From: an uncultured Acidimicrobiales bacterium
Lineage (GTDB): Bacteria; Actinomycetota; Acidimicrobiia; Acidimicrobiales; CATQHL01
Assembly (NCBI GenBank): GCA_958295925.1
Contig: OY282384.1
Span: 65,572 to 129,571 of the forward strand
Direction of reading: 5' to 3'
Length of the DNA: 64,000 nt
How positions within the stretch are numbered: position 1 is the stretch's first letter; each line of letters begins with the position of its first letter. The translations under genes were made by a program, and so were the position numbers. Below the pieces are notes generated by a model that did no database searches, had not been told where the DNA came from, and saw nothing but the letters and a program-made list of their open reading frames with translations. Below are positions 40,277 through 49,680 of the stretch, in pieces.

Positions 40277-40309
40277 TACAGAAACAGGGAATTACACCCC
40301 CGGTGGAAC

Positions 40310-40430
40310 CATAGTCATCCCATAGTCATCCCATAGTCATCCCATAGTCATCCCGTAGTCATCCCGTAGTCATCCCGTAGTCATCCCGTAGTCATCCCGT
40401 AGTCATCCCGTAGCCATCCCATAGTCATCC
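40310..40430 (+). repeat. 11-bp tandem repeat CRTAGTCATCC x11 (iteron/centromere-like)
   Basis: direct reading: 4x CATAGTCATCC, 5x CGTAGTCATCC, CGTAGCCATCC, CATAGTCATCC; intergenic. Confidence 0.95.
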
Positions 40431-40678
40431 CGTGCCACCCATCACCTCCCCCAGGGAGACGGCGGTGGAAGCGGCCTCCCGGCCTTCTTCTTTCCCGGTT
40501 CCGGGCCTGGGTCGCCGGTCGGCGGCTTCCTTCGGCCGGTGCGGGTTTTCCGCTGGTTCGGCTCTGGAACAAGGAGTCGGAAAAGGAGAATCCGCCCCCG
40601 CCAGAAAAGAATAACAAGCCGCCACCCGGCGCCTCCCAGGCTTGATTCCAAATAAGGAAAGTCATTAGGAGGTACCAA

Positions 40679-41917
40679 ATGATTAAAGGCTCAACCCCCT
40701 TCGTTCCCGGCCCCCGGCCCAACTTCAACCGCCTGAAGTCCCAAGTCCCGGCCGCGAGTCCCCAGAACGGGCAGAACGGGCAGAACGCTCCCGCCCCGGC
40801 CACCCAGTCGCCCGAAGACCTGGAAGCGCAGATCGACGCCCTCTTCGGCCCCCAGACCCAGCCGGCCCTGGCCCATTCTTCGACTACCATGGCGACTACC
40901 ATGACGACTACCATGACGAACCGCCGCACCCTGGGCGACCTGGTCCCCCAGTCGGTCATTCCGCCCCGCGCCGGGCAGCAGGTTCTTCCTTTGCAAGTCC
41001 CCGGCGACAACGTAGCCAATAATGCCGAAGCCCGCCCCCGCGCCCTGGGCAAGGCCAGCGTCTCCTGGAAGTCCGTCTCCACCGTCATTACCCCGGCCAG
41101 CGGCTTCATTGCCGGCTATCACGGTTCCCTGAACCCCTATTCCGGATGCACCTTCGGCTGCCAGTATTGCTATGCCTCCAATTTCGCCAAAGATACCAAG
41201 GCCCAGGACACCTGGGGCCAGTGGGTCCAGGGCAAGGACAATGCCGCCCAGGCCCTGCGGCGCGAAGTCGCCCCCGGGGCATTGAACGGCAAATGCCTCT
41301 ATATGTCCACCGTGACTGATCCCTATCAGCCGCTGGAGAAAAAGGCCAGCGTCACCCGGGCCATATTGGAGACGCTGCTGGCCCTGCACCCCCAGGTAAA
41401 GATAGTCGTCCAGACCCGCAGTCCCCTGGTGGTAAGGGATTTGGATTTATTCCAAGCCATCGAGAAAGCGGGCGGCCGCGTCCAGGTCAATATGACCCTC
41501 ACCACCGATAGTGAGCGCGTCCGCAAGCTCTATGAGCCCGGCTGCCCCTCCAATCAGGCTCGGCTGAAGGCCATTGTCAGCCTGCACCAGGCCGGGATTC
41601 AGTGCGCCATCACCATGACCCCGCTCCTCCCGGTGGAAGATATTAGTCAATGGATAGTCGACCTCAAGGCGACCGGCATCAGCCGCTATATCGTCCAGGA
41701 CTTCCATTTGCCCAAGGGCAATACCGCCCAGGGCAGCAAAAGAATGGTGGCCCGCACCGATGCGAAAGCCCTGGAGGCGACCGCGTCGCATTATGGCCTG
41801 GACCAGGCCCAGGCCGCGGCCCAGTATGCCCGGGACTATCAGGTGTGGCGCAGCGCCCTGAAAGCCGCCTTCCCCAGCATCGGCGAAGGCCGCACCGGCT
41901 TCCAACCCCCCTTCTAG
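40679..41917 (+). CDS. radical SAM protein, SplB-like family
   Basis: YHGSLNPYSGCTFGCQYCYASNFAKD (CxxxCxxC), TVTDPYQPLEKKASVTRAILE, SPLVVRDLDLFQAI. Confidence 0.85.
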   Translation: MIKGSTPFVPGPRPNFNRLKSQVPAASPQNGQNGQNAPAPATQSPEDLEAQIDALFGPQTQPALAHSSTTMATTMTTTMTNRRTLGDLVPQSVIPPRAGQQVLPLQVPGDNVANNAEARPRALGKASVSWKSVSTVITPASGFIAGYHGSLNPYSGCTFGCQYCYASNFAKDTKAQDTWGQWVQGKDNAAQALRREVAPGALNGKCLYMSTVTDPYQPLEKKASVTRAILETLLALHPQVKIVVQTRSPLVVRDLDLFQAIEKAGGRVQVNMTLTTDSERVRKLYEPGCPSNQARLKAIVSLHQAGIQCAITMTPLLPVEDISQWIVDLKATGISRYIVQDFHLPKGNTAQGSKRMVARTDAKALEATASHYGLDQAQAAAQYARDYQVWRSALKAAFPSIGEGRTGFQPPF

Positions 41918-42065
41918 GGAGTTAAAGGCCCACAAAGGCTCTAAAGCCCCGCCCCCAGGCCAGGCAATCGGCCCAGGGGCGGGGCGATTTGTTTCCCTAC
42001 CAAGAACCCAGCATCAACCCCCAACAACCCCGCACGACGGGGCGACGAAAAGGAGAGTGAGAACT

Positions 42066-42230
42066 ATGAACGACCATCAAGCCGACTACCAGGCCGCCGA
42101 GCCCATGCTGACCCTGGGCAAGAACCGCAAGACCTACCTGCTTGGCGTAGCCCTGGCCGCCTCCCTGCTGGCCCAAGGGCTAACCATCTACCTGGTCTAC
42201 GACGTCGTCACCGGCTACCTGGCCGGCTAA
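42066..42230 (+). CDS. 54-aa single-pass membrane protein
   Basis: [66 protein letters not shown]. Confidence 0.55.
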   Translation: MNDHQADYQAAEPMLTLGKNRKTYLLGVALAASLLAQGLTIYLVYDVVTGYLAG

Positions 42231-42327
42231 CGAGATAACCCTCTGCCCCGCTGGTGGCAACACCGGCGGGGCAAGAGCGCCAACCCCGACACCCCCAGCA
42301 CATGGGGATACGATAAGGAGGCCAAAA

Positions 42328-43680
42328 ATGGCTATGAAAGGACTACTGAAAGTGGCATTAGCCGCCTTCGTAATCGTCGCCGCCAACGCAGCGTGTGGAC
42401 CCAGCGAGGCTGAGATTCAACGAATGGTACAGCAAGAAGCACGAGCCATCGTAGCATCCATGCCAACACCCACACCGGCGCCACCGCCAGTCTACCCAAC
42501 CCAAGTCCCCTATCCGACCCCAGTGCCAACACCCACCCCTCAGGTGTTCCCGACCCCGGTCCCTACACCAACGGCCATCCCCACCGCCACCCCACAGCCG
42601 ACGGCAACCCCCGAGCCGACACCCACCCCGCAACCGACCAGCACTCCGATGCCGACACCGACCGCGACCCCGCGGCCTACGGCCACACCCCAGCCCACCG
42701 CGACACCGCGGCCGACGCTGAGGCCGACACCGACTCCTTCGTTTACTGACTGGGCGAAGATACTAGACGCCCACACCGTCAGAATCCAGACACCCGACGG
42801 CGGCGGCACCGGTTTCTTCCTACCGGACCCGAGGAATAAGAACCAATACTACTTAGTGACCAACGCCCACGTAGTAGGAAGACATCAAACAGTCAGGGCA
42901 GTTTGGTTCAACGAGATCGAAATAACACACGCCCGCGTGCTAGGGATAGATGAAGAAGCCGACATCGCCCTGATTGACGCCGGCCCCAATAAGTTCGACT
43001 GGTCGCACACGCCTTACTCCAACGGCATAGACTACATCAGTCACCATGGAAACGGCATCACCTACTCCACCAATCCCGTGAAGGGAGCAGAAGTAATCGC
43101 CATCGGTTACCCAAGAGGGGGAGGGCGCGGCGCTTCGGTCACCAGAGGGGTCATCTCCAATGAGGACGTAACCCATACCGCCTGCAACGACGGTATCCAC
43201 CACGTGAAGACGGACAGCGCCTTGAACCCTGGAAACTCGGGTGGACCTCTAGTCAACGTGAAAGGCCAAGTTGTCGGGATGAATACCTGCACGCTTAACA
43301 ACGCGGAAAACGTGGGCTACGCAATCGTCCTCCAGGAAATTTACGACCGATTCGACGACCTGAAACGCGGCAACAGCCAGCTGGTCCAACCCACGCCCAC
43401 GCCACGACCTCCAAAGTCCCCCTGGAACGACGGCTCCTATCCAGCACTCCTAACTTGGGAGGAGAACGGTCGAACCATGTGGTACATAACTGAGGAAGAG
43501 AACCCTTGCATCACCCGCATCCGGGACCACGGAGCAGGATACCGCTGGACACTCGACAGACGAGGTATCTGCCAGTACGCCGGCGATTATTCGAACGACG
43601 GAGTATTGTACGCCTGGATCAACGGGGACTGGTACCAAGCCCAAACCATCATGCTAAGTAAGAAGCCTGCATCAAGGTAA
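42328..43680 (+). CDS. HtrA/trypsin-like serine protease, lipoprotein with PT-rich linker (copy 1)
   Basis: lipobox AANAAC; PTPTATP linker; [25 protein letters not shown]. Confidence 0.85.
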   Translation: MAMKGLLKVALAAFVIVAANAACGPSEAEIQRMVQQEARAIVASMPTPTPAPPPVYPTQVPYPTPVPTPTPQVFPTPVPTPTAIPTATPQPTATPEPTPTPQPTSTPMPTPTATPRPTATPQPTATPRPTLRPTPTPSFTDWAKILDAHTVRIQTPDGGGTGFFLPDPRNKNQYYLVTNAHVVGRHQTVRAVWFNEIEITHARVLGIDEEADIALIDAGPNKFDWSHTPYSNGIDYISHHGNGITYSTNPVKGAEVIAIGYPRGGGRGASVTRGVISNEDVTHTACNDGIHHVKTDSALNPGNSGGPLVNVKGQVVGMNTCTLNNAENVGYAIVLQEIYDRFDDLKRGNSQLVQPTPTPRPPKSPWNDGSYPALLTWEENGRTMWYITEEENPCITRIRDHGAGYRWTLDRRGICQYAGDYSNDGVLYAWINGDWYQAQTIMLSKKPASR

Positions 43681-43829
43681 ATAAACCACCCCTTGACCAA
43701 GGAAGAAGTAGCCCCCATCCCAGCTGGCAGAGAAACCAATCCTGGAGTGGAGGGCTACTCCCCGACACCTGGCGACAGAGACACCCCACCATCGCTCACC
43801 AGCAGCCGAACCCGGAAGGAGAGAAGAGA

Positions 43830-43949
43830 ATGTACCCACCGCCCCAACCCCAAGGTTGCATCGGCTGCAGCTGCGGCTGCCTGACCATCCCCGCCGGTCT
43901 ACTCTGCATCCTGGCAGCCCTCAGCATCCTGGCAGTCATCGTCTTTTAG
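43830..43949 (+). CDS. 39-aa Pro/Cys-rich small membrane peptide
   Basis: MYPPPQPQGCIGCSCGCLTIPAGLLCILAALSILAVIVF; GAAGGAGAGAAG RBS. Confidence 0.5.
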   Translation: MYPPPQPQGCIGCSCGCLTIPAGLLCILAALSILAVIVF

Positions 43950-44000
43950 ACAGCGCCAACTCCATCCACCAAGTAACCCACCAGAGAAGGAGGCAATAAA

Positions 44001-44108
44001 TTGAACCTAAAGGACAAAGTCATCCTGGCCTTCGCCCTTCTCCTGGGCCTGGCTTACTGGAGCGCCGGCGCCTTCGTAGCCATCTGGCTCACCAGCGCCA
44101 TCCTGTAA
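44001..44108 (+). CDS. 35-aa single-pass membrane peptide (TTG start)
   Basis: (M)NLKDKVILAFALLLGLAYWSAGAFVAIWLTSAIL; AAGGAGG RBS. Confidence 0.45.
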   Translation: MNLKDKVILAFALLLGLAYWSAGAFVAIWLTSAIL

Positions 44109-44243
44109 CCCCCGGGCCAACAGCTCCGGCTCAGCCACCCGCACCCTGCCAGCGCACAAGCCGGCATAGTAGGGATTTCTACATAATGAAGATGGAACCA
44201 TCCAGACACCCCCAACACATGGGGATACTTTGAGGAGAACGAA

Positions 44244-45587
44244 ATGGCGATCAGAGAAGTATTGAAAACGGCATTAGCTGCCACCGCCATCCTGGCCGCC
44301 ACAGTAGCTTGCGGCCCCAGCGACGCTGAAATCCAACGGATGGTGACAGAGCAAGCAAAAGCCATCGTGCAATCCATGCCGACTCCGGCCCCGCCGCAAA
44401 TAATCATCCGAGAGAGGGAGCCGGTGGTATACCCGACTCGGGCTTGGCTACCGACGCCGACACCCCAGGTATTTCCGACACCGACACCCAGGCCGGCACC
44501 CACACCGACGACACCGCCCACAGCGACGCCTGCGCCCACGGCCACGCCCACGCCACGACCAACCAGCACCCCCAGGCCCAGGCCAACCGCGCGCCCAACC
44601 CCGAGGCCAACCGCCACGCCCTGGCCGACCCCGCGTCCGACCCCGACGCCAAGAGTCGCCGACTGGGCTGAGATACTGGACGCCCATACCCTCTTGATAC
44701 TTACCGACACCGGCAGCGGCACCGGCTTCTTCATCCCCGACCCCCGGAACCGCAACCAGTACTACCTGGTGACCAACGCCCACGTGGTAGGTAGAGACAA
44801 AACAGTCTTCGTCCATTGGTTCGAAGGAATAGAACTGCCGGCCGCCCGCGTCCTGGGCATCGACGAATATGCGGACATCGCACTGATTGACGCCGGCCCG
44901 AACAAGTTCGACTGGTCCCACACCAGCTGGCGCAGCGGCATGGAATACCTCCGTGCCTGGGGGGAAGGGATCTCCTATTCCACCAACCCGATCAAAGGGG
45001 ACGACGTCATCGCCGTAGGATTCCCCGACGGCGGCGGAGACGGCATCTCCATCACCAAGGGCATAATCTCCAACCAGGACGTCACCCATACCGCATGCAG
45101 CGACGACGTCCACCACATCAAGACGGACACCGCCATCAATCCAGGAAACTCCGGCGGACCCCTGGTGAACCTCCAAGGCCAAATCGTCGGCATGAACACC
45201 TGCATCCGGTCCGACCTGGAGAACGTCGGCTACGCCATCGCCCTGCAGGAAATCTATGACCGATTCGAGGACCTGAAACGAGGGAACAACCAGGTCTTCC
45301 CAACTCCAGTCCCGCCGGTAACACCCTGGAAAGACGGCTCCTACCCCGCCATCCTCTATTGGCAGGGAACCGACGGACGATACCACTGGAACACCTGGAG
45401 CGACAGCACCCCCTGCGTAACCCGAGTCACCGACTACGCCGAGGGTTGGGACATCTACTGGGCCTACTGGGGCGAAGACCCCTGCCACTTCCAAGGGTAC
45501 GACTACGGCGACGACGAGATACACATCTCTGTCCAAGGCGAAATCTACCCCGCCGTGTGGATAGAACTGGACGGGCCAACCCACTAA
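44244..45587 (+). CDS. HtrA/trypsin-like serine protease, lipoprotein with PT-rich linker (copy 2)
   Basis: TVACGPSDAEIQRM lipobox; [25 protein letters not shown]; paralog of 42328..43680. Confidence 0.85.
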   Translation: MAIREVLKTALAATAILAATVACGPSDAEIQRMVTEQAKAIVQSMPTPAPPQIIIREREPVVYPTRAWLPTPTPQVFPTPTPRPAPTPTTPPTATPAPTATPTPRPTSTPRPRPTARPTPRPTATPWPTPRPTPTPRVADWAEILDAHTLLILTDTGSGTGFFIPDPRNRNQYYLVTNAHVVGRDKTVFVHWFEGIELPAARVLGIDEYADIALIDAGPNKFDWSHTSWRSGMEYLRAWGEGISYSTNPIKGDDVIAVGFPDGGGDGISITKGIISNQDVTHTACSDDVHHIKTDTAINPGNSGGPLVNLQGQIVGMNTCIRSDLENVGYAIALQEIYDRFEDLKRGNNQVFPTPVPPVTPWKDGSYPAILYWQGTDGRYHWNTWSDSTPCVTRVTDYAEGWDIYWAYWGEDPCHFQGYDYGDDEIHISVQGEIYPAVWIELDGPTH

Positions 45588-45766
45588 CCGATACACCACG
45601 TGAGGGAACCAACACCCCTGCCCCGCTGGCAGACATGCCAACAGGGCAGGGCGTTTTTTGCGCGCCTAGCGCGCCCGGCCAATGGGCTAAACAAGAATGA
45701 TAAGATGAAGCCAGTAGACAAGCCTAGAGGCTTGCAAACCCACCCAGGATTCAACCAAGGAGCTAG

Positions 45767-45847
45767 ATGCACCAGCCCCCACAACCCCAAGGTTGCATCA
45801 GCATCGACTGCTGACTGACCATCATCGGCGCCATCGTCATCTTTTAG
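45767..45847 (+). pseudogene. decayed copy of the 43830 small peptide (in-frame TGA)
   Basis: MHQPPQPQGCISIDC*LTIIGAIVIF; nucleotide match CAACCCCAAGGTTGCATC...GTCATC..TTTTAGACA with 43830 locus. Confidence 0.5.
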
Positions 45848-45874
45848 ACATCGACCCAACCGAAGAAGAGACTA

Positions 45875-46801
45875 ATGAACAGAGAAAGTTGGAATCCCGC
45901 CGCCAAACTAGCCGGAATAGCCGCCCTTGCCCTGCTACTGGCAACCAGCATCCTGGCCTGCCAGGAATCGCCCCAAGAGCGAGCCGGACGAGTGGAAAGA
46001 GCCATACTGCGCCACAAGATAACCAACGACCGCGCCACCTGGGAGGCCCAGTACCAGCAGAAGGCCGCCGACGCCGAAAGACAGCGCCAGCAAGCAGCGC
46101 CGACACCGACACCCTACCCGCCCACTTATGAGAACCCAGGACCGACGCAACACAACTGGCGAACCCTGGCCGCAATACAAACCAAGGAGGCGCCCAGCCG
46201 CAACCGACCCATCAGAAGAGTAGCTCCCACGCCGACCAGAGCGCTCAGAATGACCGAGCCAGTAGAACCGCCAGCAGAGGCGCCAGCAGTAATAGCGAGA
46301 GAAGTACCAGTAGGCAGCTACCCGACAAAGCGCCCCACCAAGCAGCCGCCCAGAGCAACCGCCACGCCACGACCAACGCCGACAACCGCAATGAACCCCG
46401 AACAAGAACGGCTAGCCTGGATACATAAGCAGGTAGGAAGACGCGCCCAACAGAAAGGCTACCCCAGCCCCAATAAACACCAAGTAGCCCGCGCCTGCGC
46501 AATGATTATCACGATCCAAGAACAAGCCGACTTCGAGGAGGTAATGAAAAAGGTTGAGGGCATCACCAAAATCAGCGCAGCGGTACTCGACGGCGGTTTG
46601 AGCCTCATCCTGTGGGAATTGACAAAAGAGAACGTAAGGACCGAGGTCCACTTCGACCAAGTCATGATGCGACTACCAGTCGACGACCGAGTCTACGTCT
46701 GGGCCATCAAGCTGGAAGCCGACAGCCACATAAGTGCGTGGCACACGCCCAACATGAGACCAGACGACCTGGAAACATACTGCTACTACTACAGCAGGTA
46801 A
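45875..46801 (+). CDS. putative lipoprotein
   Basis: LAGIAALALLLATSILACQESPQ lipobox. Confidence 0.65.
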   Translation: MNRESWNPAAKLAGIAALALLLATSILACQESPQERAGRVERAILRHKITNDRATWEAQYQQKAADAERQRQQAAPTPTPYPPTYENPGPTQHNWRTLAAIQTKEAPSRNRPIRRVAPTPTRALRMTEPVEPPAEAPAVIAREVPVGSYPTKRPTKQPPRATATPRPTPTTAMNPEQERLAWIHKQVGRRAQQKGYPSPNKHQVARACAMIITIQEQADFEEVMKKVEGITKISAAVLDGGLSLILWELTKENVRTEVHFDQVMMRLPVDDRVYVWAIKLEADSHISAWHTPNMRPDDLETYCYYYSR

Positions 46802-46924
46802 CCCACCCGGCACCCACCGGAATCCCCCACGATTGGCATACTCCTAACTCCGGAAAAGGCCAAGCAACGCCGACTCAATCCCTATAACCCAAGGGGAATC
46901 CCCCACCCAGGAGAGAAACCCGCC

Positions 46925-47944
46925 ATGCCCCTGACCACCGAACTGCGCAACCCCAACTCGCCCATGTCCCAGCTCCTGGCCACCCGCCTGCCCGGCCTCC
47001 CCGCCTACGCCCTGCAGGACATCATGGCCGACCTGGGCCCCATTGCAGTACCCTCCCCCTGGCGCGTCCCCGGCCCCGCCGCCGAAGTCGGCACCGCGTT
47101 CGATTATGCATTGCGCCTCCAACACCTGGGGCTCAACCTGACCGACCCCACCCAGCCCCACCAGCAGGGGCTGCGGGTACTGGAACACTCGGGAACCAAC
47201 GGCATCGAAGACCATCCCGGGACCCGGCTACAGACCAAAGCCTTCGTCCACACCACCAGGTACTGGCTCTACGAACTGCAAAACCTGGAACTCATCCAGA
47301 GAGAAGAAGCGGACACCAAGCAGACCCACATCCTGTACACCATGGCGGTGCTAGCCGCCTGGCTGGACCAGGCCTACCGCCGCGGCCGCTGGCCCGACAA
47401 GTTGAAGACATTGGCCCTGGCCATCCCCGAGAACCGCGCCTGGGGCCAGAACATGCTGGCCGAACCCGAAATGGGCGCCCCGCTATTGCATTATCGCGAC
47501 ATCGCAGCCCAGGTGCCGCCGGCCCAGGTCCGAGACCTGGAGAATCTGATGCACGCCGCGGAGAACCCTTTCTCCGAGAGCTTCTCCGGCTTGGACGAAC
47601 TGCTGCGAACCAAAAGAACCGTCATCGGCCCCACCTTCCAGGGCAGCAAGGACGTGGGAAACGCGGACGCGGATTTCATTCATTATGGAATGCTCTGCGA
47701 CGTCAAAACAACCAAGGCGCCGCAGCGAGAATGGCACAACTGTCTCCGGCAGCTGCTGGGCTACAGCATCCTGGACTACGCGGACAAGTACGAAATTTCC
47801 AGCTTGTCAGTGTACTTCGCCCGCTGGGGCTCGTTCCTGACCCGTTCCCTGGAAGAAGTAATCGAAGCCACCCGGCAATCGCCCGACGTAACGATGGCAT
47901 CCCTGCGCCAGGAGTTCATGGCAGCCGTGATGCGAAACCGCTAG
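46925..47944 (+). CDS. PD-(D/E)XK-like nuclease-fold protein
   Basis: GNADADFIHYGMLCDVKTTKAPQREWHNCLRQLLGYSILDYADKYEISSLSVYFARWG. Confidence 0.6.
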   Translation: MPLTTELRNPNSPMSQLLATRLPGLPAYALQDIMADLGPIAVPSPWRVPGPAAEVGTAFDYALRLQHLGLNLTDPTQPHQQGLRVLEHSGTNGIEDHPGTRLQTKAFVHTTRYWLYELQNLELIQREEADTKQTHILYTMAVLAAWLDQAYRRGRWPDKLKTLALAIPENRAWGQNMLAEPEMGAPLLHYRDIAAQVPPAQVRDLENLMHAAENPFSESFSGLDELLRTKRTVIGPTFQGSKDVGNADADFIHYGMLCDVKTTKAPQREWHNCLRQLLGYSILDYADKYEISSLSVYFARWGSFLTRSLEEVIEATRQSPDVTMASLRQEFMAAVMRNR

Positions 47945-49113
47945 GCATCAGTCGCCGCCACGGCGTCAGCAGATTCATCAACCCGGCCCACGGCCCCAGC
48001 CCGCCGCCGGGCCGGCCAGTTGACCAAGACGTTCCCAGCCGTCACCAGCAACGCCCCCGCTGCCAGCCAATCCACCCGGGCCACCGACAACTCCGAGAAC
48101 ACCCCCAGCCAGACCAAACCCAATAGGGGACCCCCATAGACCAGTGCATTAACGCCTAAATTGCTGGTCAACAAATTGCCCAACCGACCCAGCAGCGAAG
48201 GCCCCGCGTTCAAGAGCAGCCCGCCCACGAAAGCCATCACCAGGGCCGACCCCACGCCGAACTCCGGCAGCCACCCAGGCCCCAAGGCCGTGGTCTGACT
48301 CCACGACGCACCGGCCCAGCCCAGGCCCCCGGCCAGCCAGGCCAGCGCCAACGCCACCGGTATGCCGAAAAGATACCCCAAGCCAAAAGCTAAGCTGGTA
48401 CCGAAGAACTCTAAGCTCTTCGAAGGCGCCGCCCCAACACCGCTGTCACCCGCAGCAGCAGCCAGCCCCACGGCCCGCCAGTCCCTGGCCCAGGCCAGAC
48501 CCCACCGGAACGTCCCATACATCCCGACGCCGCCCAAGCCGGCCCCCAGCACAGCCCAGGCCAGCCCCAGGGCCAGGTCGGTCCAAGCCGACCCCGCCAT
48601 TCCGGTGAACACCGCCGTCCCGCCCTGGCTCAACGCCACCAGGGCGAACCCTGCCAGCGACAACCCCAGCAAGGGCAGGATCCACGCCGGCCGGAAACGC
48701 CAGCGTTCACTACTTCTATATCTGAACAGCATGAGGCCGACGAACAAGAGTGGCCAAGCCTCCAGGAACACCGCCACCAACCCGGGGTCGACATAACGGA
48801 CAGCTAAAGCAAAGCACCCAAACACCATCGAATTGCCTACTGCCGCCAGGAAGGGCCAGGACCAGAGTCGCCCCAGCGTAAAGAGCGCCACGCCCCACAA
48901 CGCCGCAAACCCAGGCACGACGCCCAGCCGCCGGCTGGCCAGAGAAAGGAAGCCCAAGGCCCCCAGAGCATCGCCAATGCACCACCATAGAATGAAATAA
49001 AACGGCGACCCACTGCCCTCGCTAAGCGCGATCCAGAGCGGCACAACGGAGCCCAGCAGCACCGAAGCTGACATCGCCGCCAGGCCCCTGCGATCGCCAG
49101 TTTCTTGGGTCAT
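47941..49113 (-). CDS. EamA/DMT-like transporter (paralog of 17542..18636)
   Basis: multi-pass hydrophobic protein; LLTSNLGVNALVYGGPLLGLVWLGVFSELSVARVDWLAAGALLVTAGNVLVNW. Confidence 0.75.
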   Translation of the reverse strand: MTQETGDRRGLAAMSASVLLGSVVPLWIALSEGSGSPFYFILWWCIGDALGALGFLSLASRRLGVVPGFAALWGVALFTLGRLWSWPFLAAVGNSMVFGCFALAVRYVDPGLVAVFLEAWPLLFVGLMLFRYRSSERWRFRPAWILPLLGLSLAGFALVALSQGGTAVFTGMAGSAWTDLALGLAWAVLGAGLGGVGMYGTFRWGLAWARDWRAVGLAAAAGDSGVGAAPSKSLEFFGTSLAFGLGYLFGIPVALALAWLAGGLGWAGASWSQTTALGPGWLPEFGVGSALVMAFVGGLLLNAGPSLLGRLGNLLTSNLGVNALVYGGPLLGLVWLGVFSELSVARVDWLAAGALLVTAGNVLVNWPARRRAGAVGRVDESADAVAATDA

Positions 49114-49241
49114 TCGCTAACTCCCCAAGGGCTAAGAATCGCCCGCTCCCCTGAAAGAAAATACTTACTTTTAGATATAATAGTGCTACTGCCCACCGAC
49201 CCCTGGCACGCCAGCCTCACCACAGGAGGAACAAAAGAACA

Positions 49242-49583
49242 ATGCAAGCAAAGACGCAGCAAGCGACCCACGAGAGCCAACCATCAACACCGGCATCAAC
49301 ACTGGAATCCGCCGGCGAAGCCAACGTCCACACCTTCTGGCCCGGCGACATCACCGCCTACTGCCCCGCGCCCAACTGCCGCACCCCGGTGCTGGTAACC
49401 CAAGTACAACCGAACGAACGCTGGGGCCGCATCGGCCAGCACCCTCACCCACAAGGCTTCACCAGTGACTGGAGAGCCGACGGCCTGGCCCCCGATGCCA
49501 ACGAATGCCCTTGCATCTGCAGCGGTCGGATTTACGACATGGATCATCTGGCCCGCGTCCAACCGCTACAGGACAGCGCCTAA
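49242..49583 (+). CDS. hypothetical protein
   Basis: 113-aa ORF, CPAPNCRTPVLV, CPCICSGRIYDM; AGGAGG RBS. Confidence 0.55.
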   Translation: MQAKTQQATHESQPSTPASTLESAGEANVHTFWPGDITAYCPAPNCRTPVLVTQVQPNERWGRIGQHPHPQGFTSDWRADGLAPDANECPCICSGRIYDMDHLARVQPLQDSA

Positions 49584-49680
49584 GCCGTACCAACGGAGCC
49601 ACCCACCGAGAACAAAGAAAGGGGCCGGGGAACCAATCCCCGACCCCTGAACCATTGACTAAACCTAGGCGCTAAACGCC

